Below, piece by piece: positions 1 through 11,959 of a stretch of 64,000 nt of DNA. The notes under the pieces are model-generated. The model ran no database searches. It was not told the DNA's origin and saw only the letters and a list, made by a program, of their open reading frames with translations. The stretch's first letter is position 1. Each line of letters starts with the position of its first letter. Location: contig NC_057848.1 of NCBI RefSeq assembly GCF_910594005.1, positions 137,650,155 through 137,714,154 of the forward strand. Reading direction: 5' to 3'. The translations under genes were made by a program, and so were the position numbers. The DNA comes from Cervus elaphus. Taxonomy: Eukaryota > Chordata > Mammalia > Artiodactyla > Cervidae.

Positions 1-56
1 GAAACAAGAAAGTATGACTCAGGTGAATGGATAAAGAAGATGTGAGCTATATGTAT

Positions 57-352
57 TGAGGTAGGAGATAGATGGGCCCCAGGCTGAATAATTTCTCCTC
101 TGTGCACAGAAATTCCATAACAGCAGAAACTCCTTAAAAGCAGGATGATGGAGGATTCTGGACCCTGCCAAGATAAGAGATAAAAGACAACATATTTCTC
201 ATTCTTGAAGTCAAGGAGACCTCCCTGACTACATATACACAGAAAGGCTCCTTGGAGGTCAAAAGGGAGAGGGTGTTGTCACCTCAAAGTAAATGAATCA
301 ACTACCCATAAGCCTCTTTGCTGGAATCCATCTTGGCTGAGAGATGTGGGCA

Positions 353-383
<31 letters not shown>

Positions 384-765
384 GGGAGGACCCTGAGACA
401 AACCAAATACAGACTCAGGACCAGACAAAGCAAGATGATTGGTCAAAGGAAACCCGGAAGAAATGCCCATAAAAGAGATTTAAACTGCCACAAGGGTGCG
501 ACTCAGCGACTCTCTCTGAGCCTGCCTGTGTGTTTAACCACACGCACTGTACTCTATTCCCACCCCCTCCCATAAATACTTCACTTGTTTCCCTACTTTC
601 CATCTTTGTGGGAATCCTTTTCTGCACAACCGAAGGGCCAGGGCCTTGTCACTGACCACTGGTCTAGTAGCTAGGATTCGGGGCTCTCAGCACCGCAACC
701 CAACCTCAATCTGTGGTTGAAAACCCAAGACCTGCTTCAAGCTGCTGCAAGATGATGCCACCTTA
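57..765 (+). mobile_element. solo LTR of a ruminant endogenous retrovirus (BTLTR1-like)
   Basis: The stretch has LTR layout: a CCAAT-box-like motif (inverted ATTGG near 439), a TATA-like CATAAAA near 468, and a pyrimidine-rich U5-like end. It resembles from memory the bovine BTLTR1 type. No internal retroviral sequence follows, so it is called solo. The edges are approximate. L1 tail sequence lies on both sides, which suggests the LTR landed in an L1. Confidence 0.6.
351..383. repeat. (CA)n microsatellite inside the solo LTR
   Basis: About 16 CA units in a row, interrupted once by CG near the start. Likely length-polymorphic. Confidence 0.9.
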
Positions 766-782
766 GATCAGTATGAGTTGGT

Positions 783-1032
783 GGTCAAAGGGTACAAATG
801 CCCAGTTATATGAATCAGTTCTGAGGATCTAATGTACAGCATGGAGACTATAACTAGCAACACTGTATCATATACTGGAAAGTTGTTAAGAGTAGATCTC
901 CAACATTCTCATTACAATAATTAAATGTTAATTATGTGTGGTGACAGAGGTGATAACTAACCTTATTGAAGATAACTAATCTTAAACTTATACATCATTG
1001 TCAATTATATCCCAATAAACATGGGGGAATAA
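783..1032 (+). mobile_element. old L1 3' end
   Basis: Typical L1 3'-UTR wording on the plus strand, ending in a CCCAATAAA-type tail at about 1012-1030. Very similar in layout to the tail at 30280-30475. Confidence 0.6.
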
Positions 1033-1580
1033 AAAGATATGATCATCCTGGGGTAGAATGGGTCCTCAATTCAATACAACTAGTGTCTTTGTAAGAAAAG
1101 GATGTGGGACTTCCCTGGTGGTCCAATGGCTAAGACTCCACACTCCCAATGCAGGGAGCCCGGGTTCGAACTCTGGTCAGGGAACTAGATCCCACATGCT
1201 GTAACTAAGCACGTGTGTCATAACTAGAGAAGACCATACAGAGTAATGAAGACCCAGGACTTCATTATTCATAAACAATACAAATTTTTAAAAAAGAAAA
1301 GGAGGTGAAGACACAAGGGAAGAAAATTATGTGATGACGGAGGCAGAAATTGAATTGCAGCCACTGCCAGCCTAGGGATGCCAAGAGTGGCTGGCAACTA
1401 CCAAGGACTAAGAAGGGGTGAGGAAGGAGTCTCCCCTCCTGGTTTCAGAGGGCACATGAATCTGCTGGTAACTTGATTTAGGAATTCTCACTTCCAGAAC
1501 CAGGAGACAATAAATTTTCGCGGTTTTAAGCCACTCACTTCGTGGTACTCTGTTCAGGCAGTCCTAGGAAATTCACACAT
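1033..1580 (+). repeat. old LTR-like interspersed repeat split by a SINE
   Basis: The two halves (about 1033-1106 and 1294-1580) read as one old mammalian LTR-type element. The second half carries the common ending with an AATAAA-type signal and a GGTACT-like end. It is interrupted by the SINE at 1107-1293. Family name not resolved. Confidence 0.4.
1107..1293 (+). mobile_element. CHR-type tRNA-Glu-derived SINE
   Basis: Starts with the CTTCCCTGGTGGTCCA head and carries a B-box-like GGTTCGAACTC. It is flanked by a 14-bp target site duplication with one mismatch: 1093-1106 AAGAAAAGGATGTG and 1294-1307 AAGAAAAGGAGGTG. Confidence 0.85.
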
Positions 1581-1912
1581 GCTCCCTGTAGAGAAAACAA
1601 CATGTTCCAAGGCCTGGAGGCAAGAGAGAATGACTTGGTCAGGCACCTGCGAAGAGTTCAGTGTATTTAAAGTTTAGAGAGAGAGGCAGGTCATGCCAAG
1701 AAATGAGGCTGGCTAGATAAACAAGTAGGGGCCAGATTATTCAGGAGTTTGTAATTTATCCTAAAGGTAGAGAAAAGATTCATTGAATGGTTAAAGAAGA
1801 TGGGTAAGATGAGCAGATTTATGTGTTATAAGAGTACTATGACCTTAGGAGGAAATGGACTGGAAGGGACCACTGTAGGCAGGAATAAAAGTGAGGAGGC
1901 CACAGAATTTGT
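1581..1912. other. old repeat-like DNA, no gene seen
   Basis: The wording resembles an old mammalian interspersed repeat that I cannot name. No coding or RNA gene signal is visible. Confidence 0.35.
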
Positions 1913-2860
1913 CTAGATGAATATAATAAATTGGCTACTACTGTTTAATAAAACGCCCCAAACCCAGTGGCTTAAAATAACATGCAACATTATTTCAGTG
2001 AATTTGTGGATCAGTTGGAGAAGACTCTTGAGAGTCCCTTGGACTGCAGGGACATCCAACCAGTCCATCCTAAAGGAAATCAGTACTGAATATTCATTGG
2101 AAGGACTGATGTTGAAGCTGAAACTCCAATAGTTTGGCCACCTGATGCAAAGAACTGACTCATTTGAAAAGACCCTGATGCTGGGAAAGATTGAGGGCAG
2201 GAGGAGAAGGGGACAACAGAAGATGAGATAGTTGGATGGCATCACCAACTCAATGGACATGAGTCTGGGTAGGTTCTGGGAGTTGGTGATGGACAGGGAG
2301 GCCTGGCGTGCTGCAGTTCATGGGGCTGCAAAATGTCGGACATGACTGAGCGACTGAACTGAACTGAACTGAACTGATAGATGACTAATCTAGGCTGGGC
2401 AAGTTAGGAGTCAGCTGATCTAGAATGGGCTTGGCTGGCCATGGTTCCACACCCTGTGTTTTTCATCCTCCTCCTAGGAACAGTGGGCAAACCTGGACAC
2501 ATCCTTCTTATATGGATGGAAGTGGTGCAGGAGAGCAAGCCCAAACAGATAGGCTCTGTTTCAAGCCTCTGCTAACATCCCATGGAGCAAAGCACAGCAC
2601 ATGGCTGAGCTCAGTTTCAAAGGGGAGGAAATACATGCCATCCCTTGATGGGGGGAGCTGAAAAGTCACATGACAAAGGCTGTGCATATAGGGAGGGGTG
2701 AAGAGTTGAGGCCATTAAAGCGTCTTCCCTGTCACGTTCGATTCTATCCATCATGATGTCAGGGTGGCCTCCAAGTACACCACCAGGCAAGTTATATAAG
2801 AAGGCACAGCAAAGAAAGACCTGCTGACCATATGAAAAAGCTTGAATCACAGAATTCATC
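1913..2860 (+). repeat. old LTR/MER-type repeat hosting a BovB fragment
   Basis: The flanks at 1913-2014 (including a GGCTTAAAATAACA motif) and 2385-2700 look like two halves of one old LTR-type element with the BovB fragment 2015-2380 between them. Assignment is from pattern recall only. Confidence 0.35.
2015..2380 (+). mobile_element. BovB LINE 3' fragment
   Basis: Strongly 5'-truncated RTE-type BovB. It ends in the diagnostic ACTGAACTGAACTGAACTGA tail at 2357-2380 and carries only the 3' end of the reverse transcriptase gene plus the UTR, with stops. Confidence 0.9.
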
Positions 2861-3290
2861 AGTAAACTTTAGAACACACAGCAAATAGCAAGTGAAAAGA
2901 GATGAGGACACTGAATACAGGGGGAAAACAAGCAGAAGTACTGTGCTTCCTGAATCCTGGGACACACAGTAGGCACACATCTGGTCTCTCTCTGTCCCTG
3001 CTGCATCAGCCTTCCCTGCCAGTGGTGCGCTTACAAGCACCAGCGTTGAGATTGGAGCCAGGGGTCCACAGACATAAGGGGCCTGGGACCAAGGACACAT
3101 ACCTTCTCTGAGAAATGCAGAGACAAGCACACCTGGCCACAGCTGTCACCTGTCAATAAGTCTGCTGGACAGCTAAAGGGTTTATTCGTATTTCTTAGGG
3201 AGGGGCCAGGATCAGTGTCACCAATGGGTGACTGAGTTAAGATTCTGTGTGTATTGTTGCATAATCCTGATATAAAAATAGTCTGACTCA
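2861..3290. other. single-copy-looking DNA, no gene seen
   Basis: No repeat family or gene recognised. Short open frames here lack splice context or known motifs. Confidence 0.3.
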
Positions 3291-3291
3291 A

Positions 3292-4140
3292 CTAAGATCA
3301 TGGCATCTGGTCCCATCACTTCATGGGAAATAGATGGGGAAACAGTGAAAACAGTGTCAGACTTTATTTTTTGGGGCTCCAAAATCACTGCAGATTGTGA
3401 TTGCAGCCATGAAATCAAAAGACGCTTACTCCTTGAAGGAAAGTTATGGCCAACCTAGATAGCATATATATTTTTTTTAGTTCTCCCACTTTATTGCTAC
3501 CAACCCATCTCCCTCCACCCTCGTGCACACATGCTCAGTCATGTAACCCCATGGACTGCAGCCCGCCAGGCTCCCCTGTCCATGGACTGTTCCAGGCAAG
3601 AATACTGGAGTGGGTTGCCATTTCCTTCTCCTAGATAGCATATTTAAAAGCAGAGACAATTACTTTGCCAACAAAGGTCCGTCTAGTCAAGGCTATGGTT
3701 CTTCCAGTGGTCATGTATGGATGTGAGTTGGATGGTGAAGAAAGCTGAGCGCCAAAGAATTGATGCTTTTGAACTGTGGTGCTGGAGAAGACTCTTGAGA
3801 GTCCCTTGGACTGCAAGGAGATCCAACCAGTCCATCCTAAAGGAGATCAGTCCTGGGTGTTCATTGGAAGGACTGATGTTGAAGCTGAAACTCCAATACT
3901 TTGGCCACCTCATGTGAAGAGTTGACTCATTGGAAAAGACCCTAATGCTGGGAGGGATTGGGGGCAGGAGGAGAAGGGGACGACAGAGGATGAGATGGTT
4001 GGATGGCATCATCGACTCGATGGACATGAGTTTGGGTAGACTCCGGGAGTTGGTGATGGACAGGGAGGCCTGACATGCTGCGATTCATGGGGTCGCAAAG
4101 AGTCGGACACAACTGAGCGACTGAACTGAACTGAACTGAA
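3292..4140 (+). mobile_element. BovB LINE 3' fragment, interrupted by a SINE
   Basis: BovB sense sequence from the late ORF2 region to the repeated CTGAA tail at 4118-4140. The reverse transcriptase remnant has stops. A Bov-A-containing insert at 3468-3630 splits it. Confidence 0.9.
3468..3630 (-). mobile_element. Bov-A type SINE fragment inserted in BovB
   Basis: Antisense Bov-A sequence occupies about 3528-3630. An exact 13-bp target duplication CTAGATAGCATAT flanks the insert (3455-3467 and 3631-3643), so it landed after the BovB. Confidence 0.88.
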
Positions 4141-4159
4141 CATGGACCTTATGTTTATT

Positions 4160-4490
4160 TATCTTATAAACCCAGAGTAATAGTGTTTCCTTCCTCCTTC
4201 TATCCTTTTTGTTGTGCGTGCATGTCTGCATGTGTGTATTTGGCAGGTTTATTTATTTTTATTATTTTGTTGGAGTATAGTTGCTTTATAATGCTGTTAG
4301 TTTCTGCCGTACAGCAGAGTGAATCAGTTATATGTATACATATATCCCTTCTTTTCTGGATTTCCTTCCCATTTCCTTCCACCACAGAGCATGGAGTGGA
4401 GTTCCCTGTGCTATACAGCAGGTTCTCATTAGTTATCTATTTTATACATAGTAGTGTGTATTTGTCCTTCCATCCTGTTTTATCTATATT
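4160..4490 (-). mobile_element. bovine-type L1 3' end
   Basis: Reverse-strand L1 3' sequence, with wording shared with the L1 tails at 13480, 17030, 26810 and 45790. 5'-truncated, non-coding. Confidence 0.75.
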
Positions 4491-4534
4491 TACACAAATA
4501 TGCACTACTCACTTTACTTATCTCATGTTTTTCA

Positions 4535-4910
4535 GGTTAATAATTTACTGCTATGGAGTGAATTACATCCCCTCCCTCCTCATTCATATGCTGAAGCTCT
4601 AACTCCCAATGGGAGCGTATGAGGAGACAGGGCTTTTAGGAGAAAATGAAGGTTAAATAAGATCATAAAGGTGGGGTGTCTAGTCTGATAGGACTGGTCT
4701 CGTTATAAGAAGAGTGAGAGAGAGAGAGAGATCTGTCTTTCTCGATACAAACACACAGAGGAAAGGCCAGGTGAGGACACAGCAGAAAGATGGCTGTCTA
4801 CAAACCAGAAGACAGGCCTGACAAGAACTCGGCTGCCCTGGCATGGCCAGTCTGCAGAGCTATGAGAAAACCAATTTCTGCCGACTAAACCCCTGGCCTA
4901 TGGTATGTGG
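4535..4910 (+). repeat. old LTR-like repeat remnant
   Basis: Contains the common 'CATATGCTGAAG' start-type wording followed by 'ATAGGACTGGT' and 'GGTGAGGACACAG' blocks typical of an old mammalian LTR-type repeat. Exact family not resolved. Confidence 0.4.
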
Positions 4911-6800
4911 TTAATGCAGCCTGAGCTGCTGAGACACTTATCTACACCTAACTGGTGGCGTTTTCTTGTCTTTCACGCAGAATTGAATCTTCTCCATCAG
5001 TACAGCAGCCAGACATCACTCCACCACTGTGAGAGGTGGGGTGATGTGAGTGAGACCAGACTAGACAGGACAGCATGGACGAGCAGCGGGAGGACTTGGA
5101 AGTCACACCGCCAGGATTTGCCACCTGCGGGGTGAACTGTAGGAGGCTGAGGGACAGGAAGGAGTAGAGGCTGACCCCGGGGTGCCGCCATCCCCTGGAG
5201 AAAAGCGGGAGGAAGAACACTTCTCCACTCATGGAGAAGGTAAGGAATCCGGTTTCCCACAGGACTGAGTGTAAGTGCGGGGGAGAAGAGACGAGATCTC
5301 GGAGTGGGGCGCTGGCTGCTCAGTCAGATGAGCAAGTGTGGAGCTCAGGACCGCTGTCTGCCGGGAGACACAGGTGTGGGCGTCGTCAGCGGAAGGTAGG
5401 GCAGGAAGCTACGAAAGGTCACAGGAGAGGGCAGCAGTGAGAGAGAAGGAGGGGGTCCCATGACGTGGGCTCCTTGGAGACCTGGGTTCTGAGAAGAGCA
5501 GAAGAGGAGGAGACTGAGATGCAGACGAAGAAAGGCAGGCAGAGAGGAGAGGCTGAGGCTGCCCCTGCAACAGGGGTCTCGCAAACACCGAGTCCCAGGT
5601 ACCTGGCATCTGATGCGAGGGTATAAGTGTGATGCAGACTGACAAGGGACCCAGATTCAGCAGTGAGGATGCCGTGAGTGACCTCAGACGTGGTCTCAGC
5701 GGACAGCAAGGAGGGCCCTAGATATTAACAGGTCGGGGTGCGGAGTGGCACCACCTCAAAATACCGCCTGTGAGGGGAAGAGAGCTGTGGCTGGAATGGA
5801 GAAGACATGTGGACACCACACGGATCTGGTTCCATTTTGCTTTCAAATAGGAGCCTGTACACTCGGTGGAGAAGGAGCCAGGCAGGACACAGGGAGGAGC
5901 TACACGGAGGCTCTTTGATGGCGCCAGGTTTCTGGGCACAGCTCAGGAGGGAGATGGGAGCAGCTTTGGTTGGGAGGGGCCTCCTTTGTAGGAGGAGGGA
6001 CAGGAGCGCACAGGCAGGAGCGTCTGCAGGGCTGGGGGCAGGAGGCCCAGGACTTCCTCTTCGTGGTTTCCATTTTCTTTTGTGAAAGAGCAGAGAAGGT
6101 CTTCTGTTGAAAATGCAGTGGTAGATGGATGTTTCAGGATGATGATGAAAATTTTCAGGTTCCGTGTCTGCTGTTCCAAAGTGGGGCTTGACTGCAGATG
6201 CCAAAATGATTGCAGAGACCTAAGAGCCCAGTGAGGTTGGAGATCATAAGCCGATAGCGGTCTGAACAGTGGGTAATGGTCCTGGCTCTCCTTACCAATC
6301 CATGTGCACGTGTAGTGGAAGCAGGCAGTGCAAGCGACTGGGCCTGGGTTGTGCTGGCAGAGGGCACAGGAGGACAGTGTGAGGGGGCTCAGGACACGTG
6401 CAAGAGAACATGCAGGTGACAGATGGTGGCATCTAAGACAGGCATAGCACCAGGATGGGAACACTAGAGGGAAACAGAGCCAAAGAGTAGGGAAGAAACC
6501 AAAGGTCCAGATGAGGCTGAAGGACCGTTGTCTGGGAGCAAATGAATGAGGGACAGAGAGGAGGTGTTGTTCTGAGGGGCCATGTCTGCAATGGAGATTT
6601 TAAACATGATGCACTTCTGAGAGGTGATGGGCTCCAGATTGGGGCCTGGGGGCGTGGGTGGCTGAAATGGAGGGGGCAAGGTTTCTGGATGAGAAGGCAA
6701 AGGAAGAGTGAGGCAAGGTTCTGGATCCAGAGGAGTTACCAGAAGGAAGGCCCTCTGCTCATTACAAAGGGGTTTATTGAAATTACATAGAATTTGTTTA
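4911..6800. other. GC-rich unassigned block
   Basis: About 1.9 kb that is richer in G and C and in plus-strand purines than its surroundings. Several overlapping open frames occur on the minus strand (for example 173 codons at 5943-6464), but none shows a recognisable domain, splice context or conserved start. Part of 5300-5560 recalls an old mammalian interspersed repeat. No gene is claimed. Confidence 0.3.
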
Positions 6801-6975
6801 AATTCTGACCTTCCTATTACCAGATATATGATTTTTGGCAATCCACTTAGCCTCTCTTAGTCTCAGTTTCCTTATTTGTATAATGGAAGAGAGGCATTAA
6901 TACCTCATTGGGTTGGTGGGAAGATGAAGGTACATGATGCATATAGCACAGTGCTCGACGTGTGGTGACTGCATG
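6800..6975 (+). repeat. MIR SINE
   Basis: Shows the MIR core order: TTTTTGGCAATCCACTTAG, then CTCAGTTTCCTTATTTGTA, then TAATGGAAGAG, and a downstream ATGATGCATATAGCACA. Confidence 0.8.
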
Positions 6976-7229
6976 ATGTGTGAGTTACCTCCCTTTCAAA
7001 ATGTGGTCCAAAGAAGAGGAAAATGTTCTAGGTGTGGTCAGACTGGTCAAGAGGGAAGGGGGATCCTGACTTCCACTGTTTTGGAGATATAAGTATATCT
7101 ATGGTGTAATCCTAAACCGAATATGCTACCCTTTCAAAGACTTGCCTCACATTATTGGCTCACACAGAAGTGTGCAATCAACTTTGACTCAGAGCACATC
7201 TTAATGTAAACTACAGCAACTGAGTTGAT

Positions 7230-8107
7230 GTAGCTGATAAAAAATATCTGGCTGGTGTGATGCAATTCCATTCCTGGCCATATACCCAGACAAAGTTCTA
7301 ATTCCAAAAGATACATGCAGCCCTACCCTCACAGTAGCACTGTCTACAATAGCCAAGACATGGAAACAACCTAACGTCCACTGATGAATGGATAAAGAAG
7401 ATGTGGTACATATATACAATTGAATATTACTCAACCATTAAAAAGAATAAAACAATGCCATTTGCAGTAACATGGATGGACCTAGAGATTACACATACTA
7501 AGAGAAGTAAGAAAGAGAAAGACAAATATATGCTATCACTTATATATGGAATCTAAAATATGACACAAATGAACTTATCTGCAAAACAAACAGACTCACA
7601 GACATAGAGAATAGACTTGTGGTTGCCAAAGGGGAAAGGGCGTGAGGGATGGATAAATTAGAACTTGGGATTAGCAGATATACACTATTATGTATAAAAC
7701 AGAGGAACAACAAGGTCCTACTATACAGCACAGGAAACTATTGGTATATTCAATATCCTGTAGTAAAACATAATGGAAGATAGCATGAAAAAGAATATAT
7801 ATGTTTATATTATATATTTATATGAGCTTCCCTGGTGGGTCAGCACTAAGGAATCCGCCTTCCAGTGCAGAAGATGCAGGAGACACGGGTTCAATCCCTG
7901 GGCCGGGAAGATCCCCTGGAGAAGGAAATGGCAACTCACTCCAGTATGCTTGCCTGGAAAATCCCATGGACAGAGGAGACTGGTGGGCTATAGTCCATGG
8001 GGTCGCAAAAGAGTCAGACATGACTTAGCGACTAAACAACAACATATACAACTAAATAACTTTGTTATACACAAGAAACTAACACAACATTGTAAATCAA
8101 CTATGTT
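7230..8107 (+). mobile_element. L1 3' end, interrupted by a Bov-tA SINE
   Basis: Plus-strand late L1 ORF2 and 3'-UTR wording (for example GAATATTACTCAACCATTAA at about 7421), with stops. It resumes at about 8044 after the Bov-tA insert with the AACACAACATTGTAAATCAA ending. Confidence 0.8.
7826..8043 (+). mobile_element. Bov-tA SINE
   Basis: tRNA-Glu-like head (GCTTCCCTGGTGGGTCAG, B-box GGTTCAATCCC) followed by a Bov-A body ending in the ACTTAGCGACTAAACA tail. Confidence 0.9.
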
Positions 8108-8122
8108 TGTGTGTGAGCTCAG

Positions 8123-8210
8123 TCGCTCCCTGGTGGTCCAGTGGTTAGGACTCCACATTTTCACTGCCAAGGGCCCAGGTTCCATCCCTGGTCAGGGACT
8201 AACAATCTGC
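8123..8210 (+). mobile_element. CHR-type SINE fragment
   Basis: Carries the TCCCTGGTGGTCCAGTGGTT head and a degenerate B box, preceded by a short Bov-like scrap. Confidence 0.65.
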
Positions 8211-8339
8211 AAATGATGGTGCTGCTGCCTTGTAGATAGATCCCTGGAACGGATGATAAAAATGCAGTGTAGACAGCACTAAGTCATCTGAATTGACTCA
8301 TCCAGGCCTTACTTGAAGATCACTTGATTTTAAGATGGC

Positions 8340-8560
8340 CACACAGGTATGGGAAGGAAATCAACCTTTCTTGACATCAACCCCTGGCAGGGTCTGTGAT
8401 AGGTGGTCTGCATTCATGAATTTAATACAGTCCTCATATCAAGATTAAGATGTGTTTCTTTTTATCCCCATTCTACAGATGAGTGTTGTAAGGATTAGAA
8501 AAACCAAGTATTCCACCTAAATTCTTATGGTGGTAGGAACAGAGGTAGGATTCAAATTTA
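8340..8560 (-). repeat. MIR-like SINE, weak
   Basis: The reverse-strand MIR core is visible as TTTTTATCCCCATTCTACAG with an accumulated-change context. Confidence 0.5.
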
Positions 8561-8624
8561 GGTTGATCTGAAAAGCATTATTACATTTGATTACACCAAG
8601 CAAGTGGGTCTGGACCAGTATTGT

Positions 8625-8830
8625 ACAATATGGTAGCTACTAGTCACATGTAGCTTTTTAGATTTCATTATTTAAATTTAAATACAATTTGAAATTTCTC
8701 AGTTACACTAGCCTTGTCTCAAGTGCTCAACAGCCACATGTGCTAGTAGATTCGGCACTGGATAGCATAGAAGCACAGCACTCTCATCATCACTGAAATG
8801 TCTATTGTCCAGTGCTGGTCTAGAATGAAC
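8625..8830. repeat. hAT/Charlie-type nonautonomous DNA transposon remnant
   Basis: Near-palindromic wording: GTACAATATGGTAGCTACTA and CACATGTAGC on the left, CACATGTGCTAG and TTGTCCAGTGCTGGTCTAG on the right. This is the pattern of MER-type hAT elements. Exact family not assigned. Confidence 0.55.
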
Positions 8831-9069
8831 AGGCCCCAGCATACTTTACTTCATAATTACTTCCTTTCACTGTCAAGATGTTTTCCAGAAAGTCATAAAA
8901 CTAGAAACTAATAAACATGTAGATTGAAAGGTAAAATTTCATCTCTATACTTTTACGATCTTGTTTTAAACTATGAAAGATGAGTACCTAGAAATGCATA
9001 TAACATAAACATAGAATTTAATGAATAATGTTAAAGTGGATTCCAAGGTAAGCACCAGCAGGGTTAAGA

Positions 9070-9480
9070 AACAACACAGTCAGGCCTCTGGTTTCCCTGC
9101 CTGGTGTCCCTTCCCGATCATCATCAAACCCCCTTGTCTCTGGGGTAACCATTTGCCTGATGTTATGTAATGATTACCTCTCTTTTTAATTTTACCACCT
9201 ATAGATGTAACTGTAAACCATAGAGTTTAGTTTTGCCTTTTAAAATTTTTATATAAGCTGAATCATAAATTATGTCTTCCTTTTCATCTTGCTTATGTTC
9301 AACATGATGTTAATATGTTTCATCCATGTTACTGTTTATAGCTATAGTTCATTCACTTTCTCTGCCATATACATAATATTCCCATTGCATAATTATGCCA
9401 CAACTGATTTATATCTTCTATCTTTGAGAACCATTTGGGTTGTGTCCCATTTTTGACTACTGGAAATGTTTTTCTCCTCT
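9070..9480 (-). mobile_element. old L1-type 3' remnant, weak
   Basis: Wording such as AAGCTGAATCATAAATTATG and GTTTCATCCATGTTACTG is the reverse strand of an old L1 tail, similar to 42070-42860. Confidence 0.45.
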
Positions 9481-11265
9481 GAAAAAAAATGCAAGCTTTT
9501 CCCTTCTGTCAAGATGAGACTCAGGTTAGCAACAGTTTATAAGCATTTTGGACCACAGCTACGACAAGAATCTATTTTATACTGTGACTCACTGCCCTCA
9601 TAAACATATAGAACTGAAACAAAAATGCCCCCAGAGGATAACTGATTTGATATATTCTAGGCACTCTGATATTTTCCCTTGTATTCAACTTTAGCCTATT
9701 TTGTTTTTTAAACAAAATTCTGGTTGTGACGCATGAAACTGATTTTGGGATCCATTAGTGGTTTATAGCTACAGGTGGAAGAATTCTGGAACTGCCTTAT
9801 ATGAGACACGGGTGGAAACATGAGGCTAGCAGGTTTCCAGAGCAAGCCCTCCATGGTTTCCATGATGACCCATTTTTCAGGCCATACAATCTACCGTGTA
9901 GTGAACCAACATTGTCACGGCCACCTACTCCTTCCTCTCTGCAGTAGCATGGGGCTGGGAATGCAGCACACAATGCAGCAACAGGAAGGTGGACCCCGCC
10001 ACCAGCACTCCAGAGAGACTCCAGGCCTGGCTCCGTAGGAAGCCTCGTGGCCTAGGAATGGTTTATCTGTGCATCCTGCCCTGGCTAGAGATGCGCTGAG
10101 CCCTTCCCTCATGTAGGAGAAGTTCTCCATGCAGGAGCTGCCCCTCTGAAGTGTGTGGAAGAATTCCTGATGACCCAGAGAAGCTGCACCTCAGCTCTGA
10201 GTCAGAGGACAGGGGTCCCCGTAGGTCAACCTTTGTGTTCCCGTCCTTCCTAAGTTCACCCTTTCTCCTTCCCAAGTTCAGGGGCTTTCTTCAGCCCTGC
10301 AGACGGTGAGTGTCAGCTCCCTCTCCACGTGCCCAACTACCGTTGCCACAAGGCCGCCCTGCCCGTCTGGGTATCACAGGGCGCCTTCCTAGCTCACTGG
10401 AGCCGGGGCCCCAGAGGGAAAGACCACAGACCACAGCCTTTCCAGAGTGGCAGGTTGAGTTGCCAGATCTGATTCTTCTGCAGAGTTGTGAGCTGTGGGT
10501 AGGGAGGGGGAGGGACAGCTGGGAATTGTGGGTGTGGGGTGGGTGTGAGGGTGGCGGTCTTGTTCCACTTTCAGCTGCTAAAGCAAGAACATGTGATGTC
10601 CTGGGGGACCTCCAGGGAGTGGGAGGGTAAGAGGGAGGGTTTTCAAGTCAGTGACCTGGACTCAACCCCAGCTCTTCCATTTTGGGGCTGCATGACTTTG
10701 ACTGATTGTTTAACCTCAGCCATGGTGTCCACAAGTGTCACTGCCACAGTTCAGCCCTTTTCTGAAGGTGAAATAAGATAATGCCTGTGACTCACTGAGC
10801 GCACGTGATGGATGGGCTCACTGGAGGCGGCAGCTGTTACTAAACACCTGGCTATTGTCATCATATTGGGGAGGAGGAAATGGTGCAGGGGCCTAGGCGG
10901 TGGTTCTGGGAAGCAGCTGAATGCAGGTGTGGGGCTTGGGAACTGCACATACACTGCACCTGAACCCACAAGCTTGCTCTATCTGGCAAACACGGGTTTG
11001 GCTTGCTGGCCTGTTCGTTACCAGAAACTTCAAGGAAAGTCGTCCTGGGAAGGACTCGGAAGCCATGGAGAGTGTCCAGGTGGCCACTGAATGTCAGGAT
11101 TGGTCCCCGTGGCCCAGCTGTGGGCTTGGAGTGCAGAGGAGGGGAGAGATTGGCATGGAGAGACCAGCGGGGCATTTGTCTTTTCTGCCCTGTTAGTGAT
11201 TTACTGCAGGTATTTAGTGATTAAACCTTTAATTTCCAGGATGTTCAAGGTGGCTCTTTTACAAA
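9481..11265. other. mostly single-copy DNA, no gene seen
   Basis: Moderately GC-rich from 9.9 to 11.2 kb, with short open frames on both strands but no recognisable protein, splice pattern or RNA gene. A MIR lies inside at about 10640-10830. Confidence 0.4.
10640..10830 (+). repeat. MIR SINE
   Basis: Plus-strand MIR core: GCATGACTTTGACTGATTGT, then AACCTCAGCC, then GGTGAAATAAGATAATGCC. Confidence 0.65.
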
Positions 11266-11269
11266 AACA

Positions 11270-11385
11270 TTATATCCACCCCAGTATTGTTGCCTGGATA
11301 ATCCCATGGACAGAGGAGCCTGGTGGGCTATAGTCCATGGGATCACAAAGAGTTGGACATGGCTGAGCGACTAACACTTTCGCTT
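11270..11385 (+). mobile_element. Bov-A SINE fragment
   Basis: One Bov-A monomer without a tRNA head: CCCCAGTATTGTTGCCTGGA to GGCTGAGCGACTAACACTTT. Confidence 0.85.
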
Positions 11386-11724
11386 TTTTCATTTCTGGTC
11401 AACACCTTGCTGGGTGGTATGGAAACCTCAATCAGATTTCTATGAGGCCACAGTTACACGGTGCATATTTGAGGAGGTGGTTAGATATGTAATGGAGGTG
11501 GGTCATTTGAGGAGGTGGTGAGAAGTGTAATAGAGGTGAGTCAAACAGTAGACGGGAAAAGAAGCAGAAGGAAAAAACAGCCAGTCACAGGACAAGGAAA
11601 GTAACTTGTGCCACTTCTGAAACAGCATTGGAAGTCCAGGCCAAGCCCTAGTGTAAGGCAACTGCTAATATACTGTACCCGACTGAACAACACCGCCACC
11701 TGGTGGCCAGGATCATGTGACCGT

Positions 11725-11955
11725 TGAAGTACCTGTGAAGTTGCTTCAGTTGTGGCCAACTCTTTGTGACCCCATGGACTGCAGCCTCTCAGGCGCCTCT
11801 GTCCATGGAATTCTCCAGGCAAGAATACTGGAGTGGGTTGCCATGCCTTCCTCCAGGGGATCTTCCCAGCCCAGGGATCGAACCTGGGTGTCTTATGTCT
11901 CCTGCAGTGGCAGGAGATTTTTTTTTTTTTATTGCTAGTGCCATCTGGAAAGCCT
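11725..11955 (-). mobile_element. Bov-tA SINE, reverse
   Basis: Reverse complement of Bov-A body and tRNA-like head, with a T-rich interruption at 11919-11930 inside the head region. Confidence 0.85.
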
Positions 11956-11959
11956 GACC

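Noticed and set aside
4110..4140. Short regular repeats (CTGAA)n as a CRISPR-like or satellite array
   Set aside because: They are the standard BovB 3' tail, repeated at each BovB end in the window.
5943..6464. 173-codon minus-strand frame as a zinc-finger (PHD-like) gene
   Set aside because: The Cys/His spacing does not fit a known finger and no exon context is visible; kept only as an unassigned block.
7826..7920. tRNA gene suggested by B-box GGTTCAATCCC and similar sites in other SINEs
   Set aside because: These are tRNA-Glu-derived SINE heads without a foldable mature tRNA and with the Bov-A or CHR body attached.
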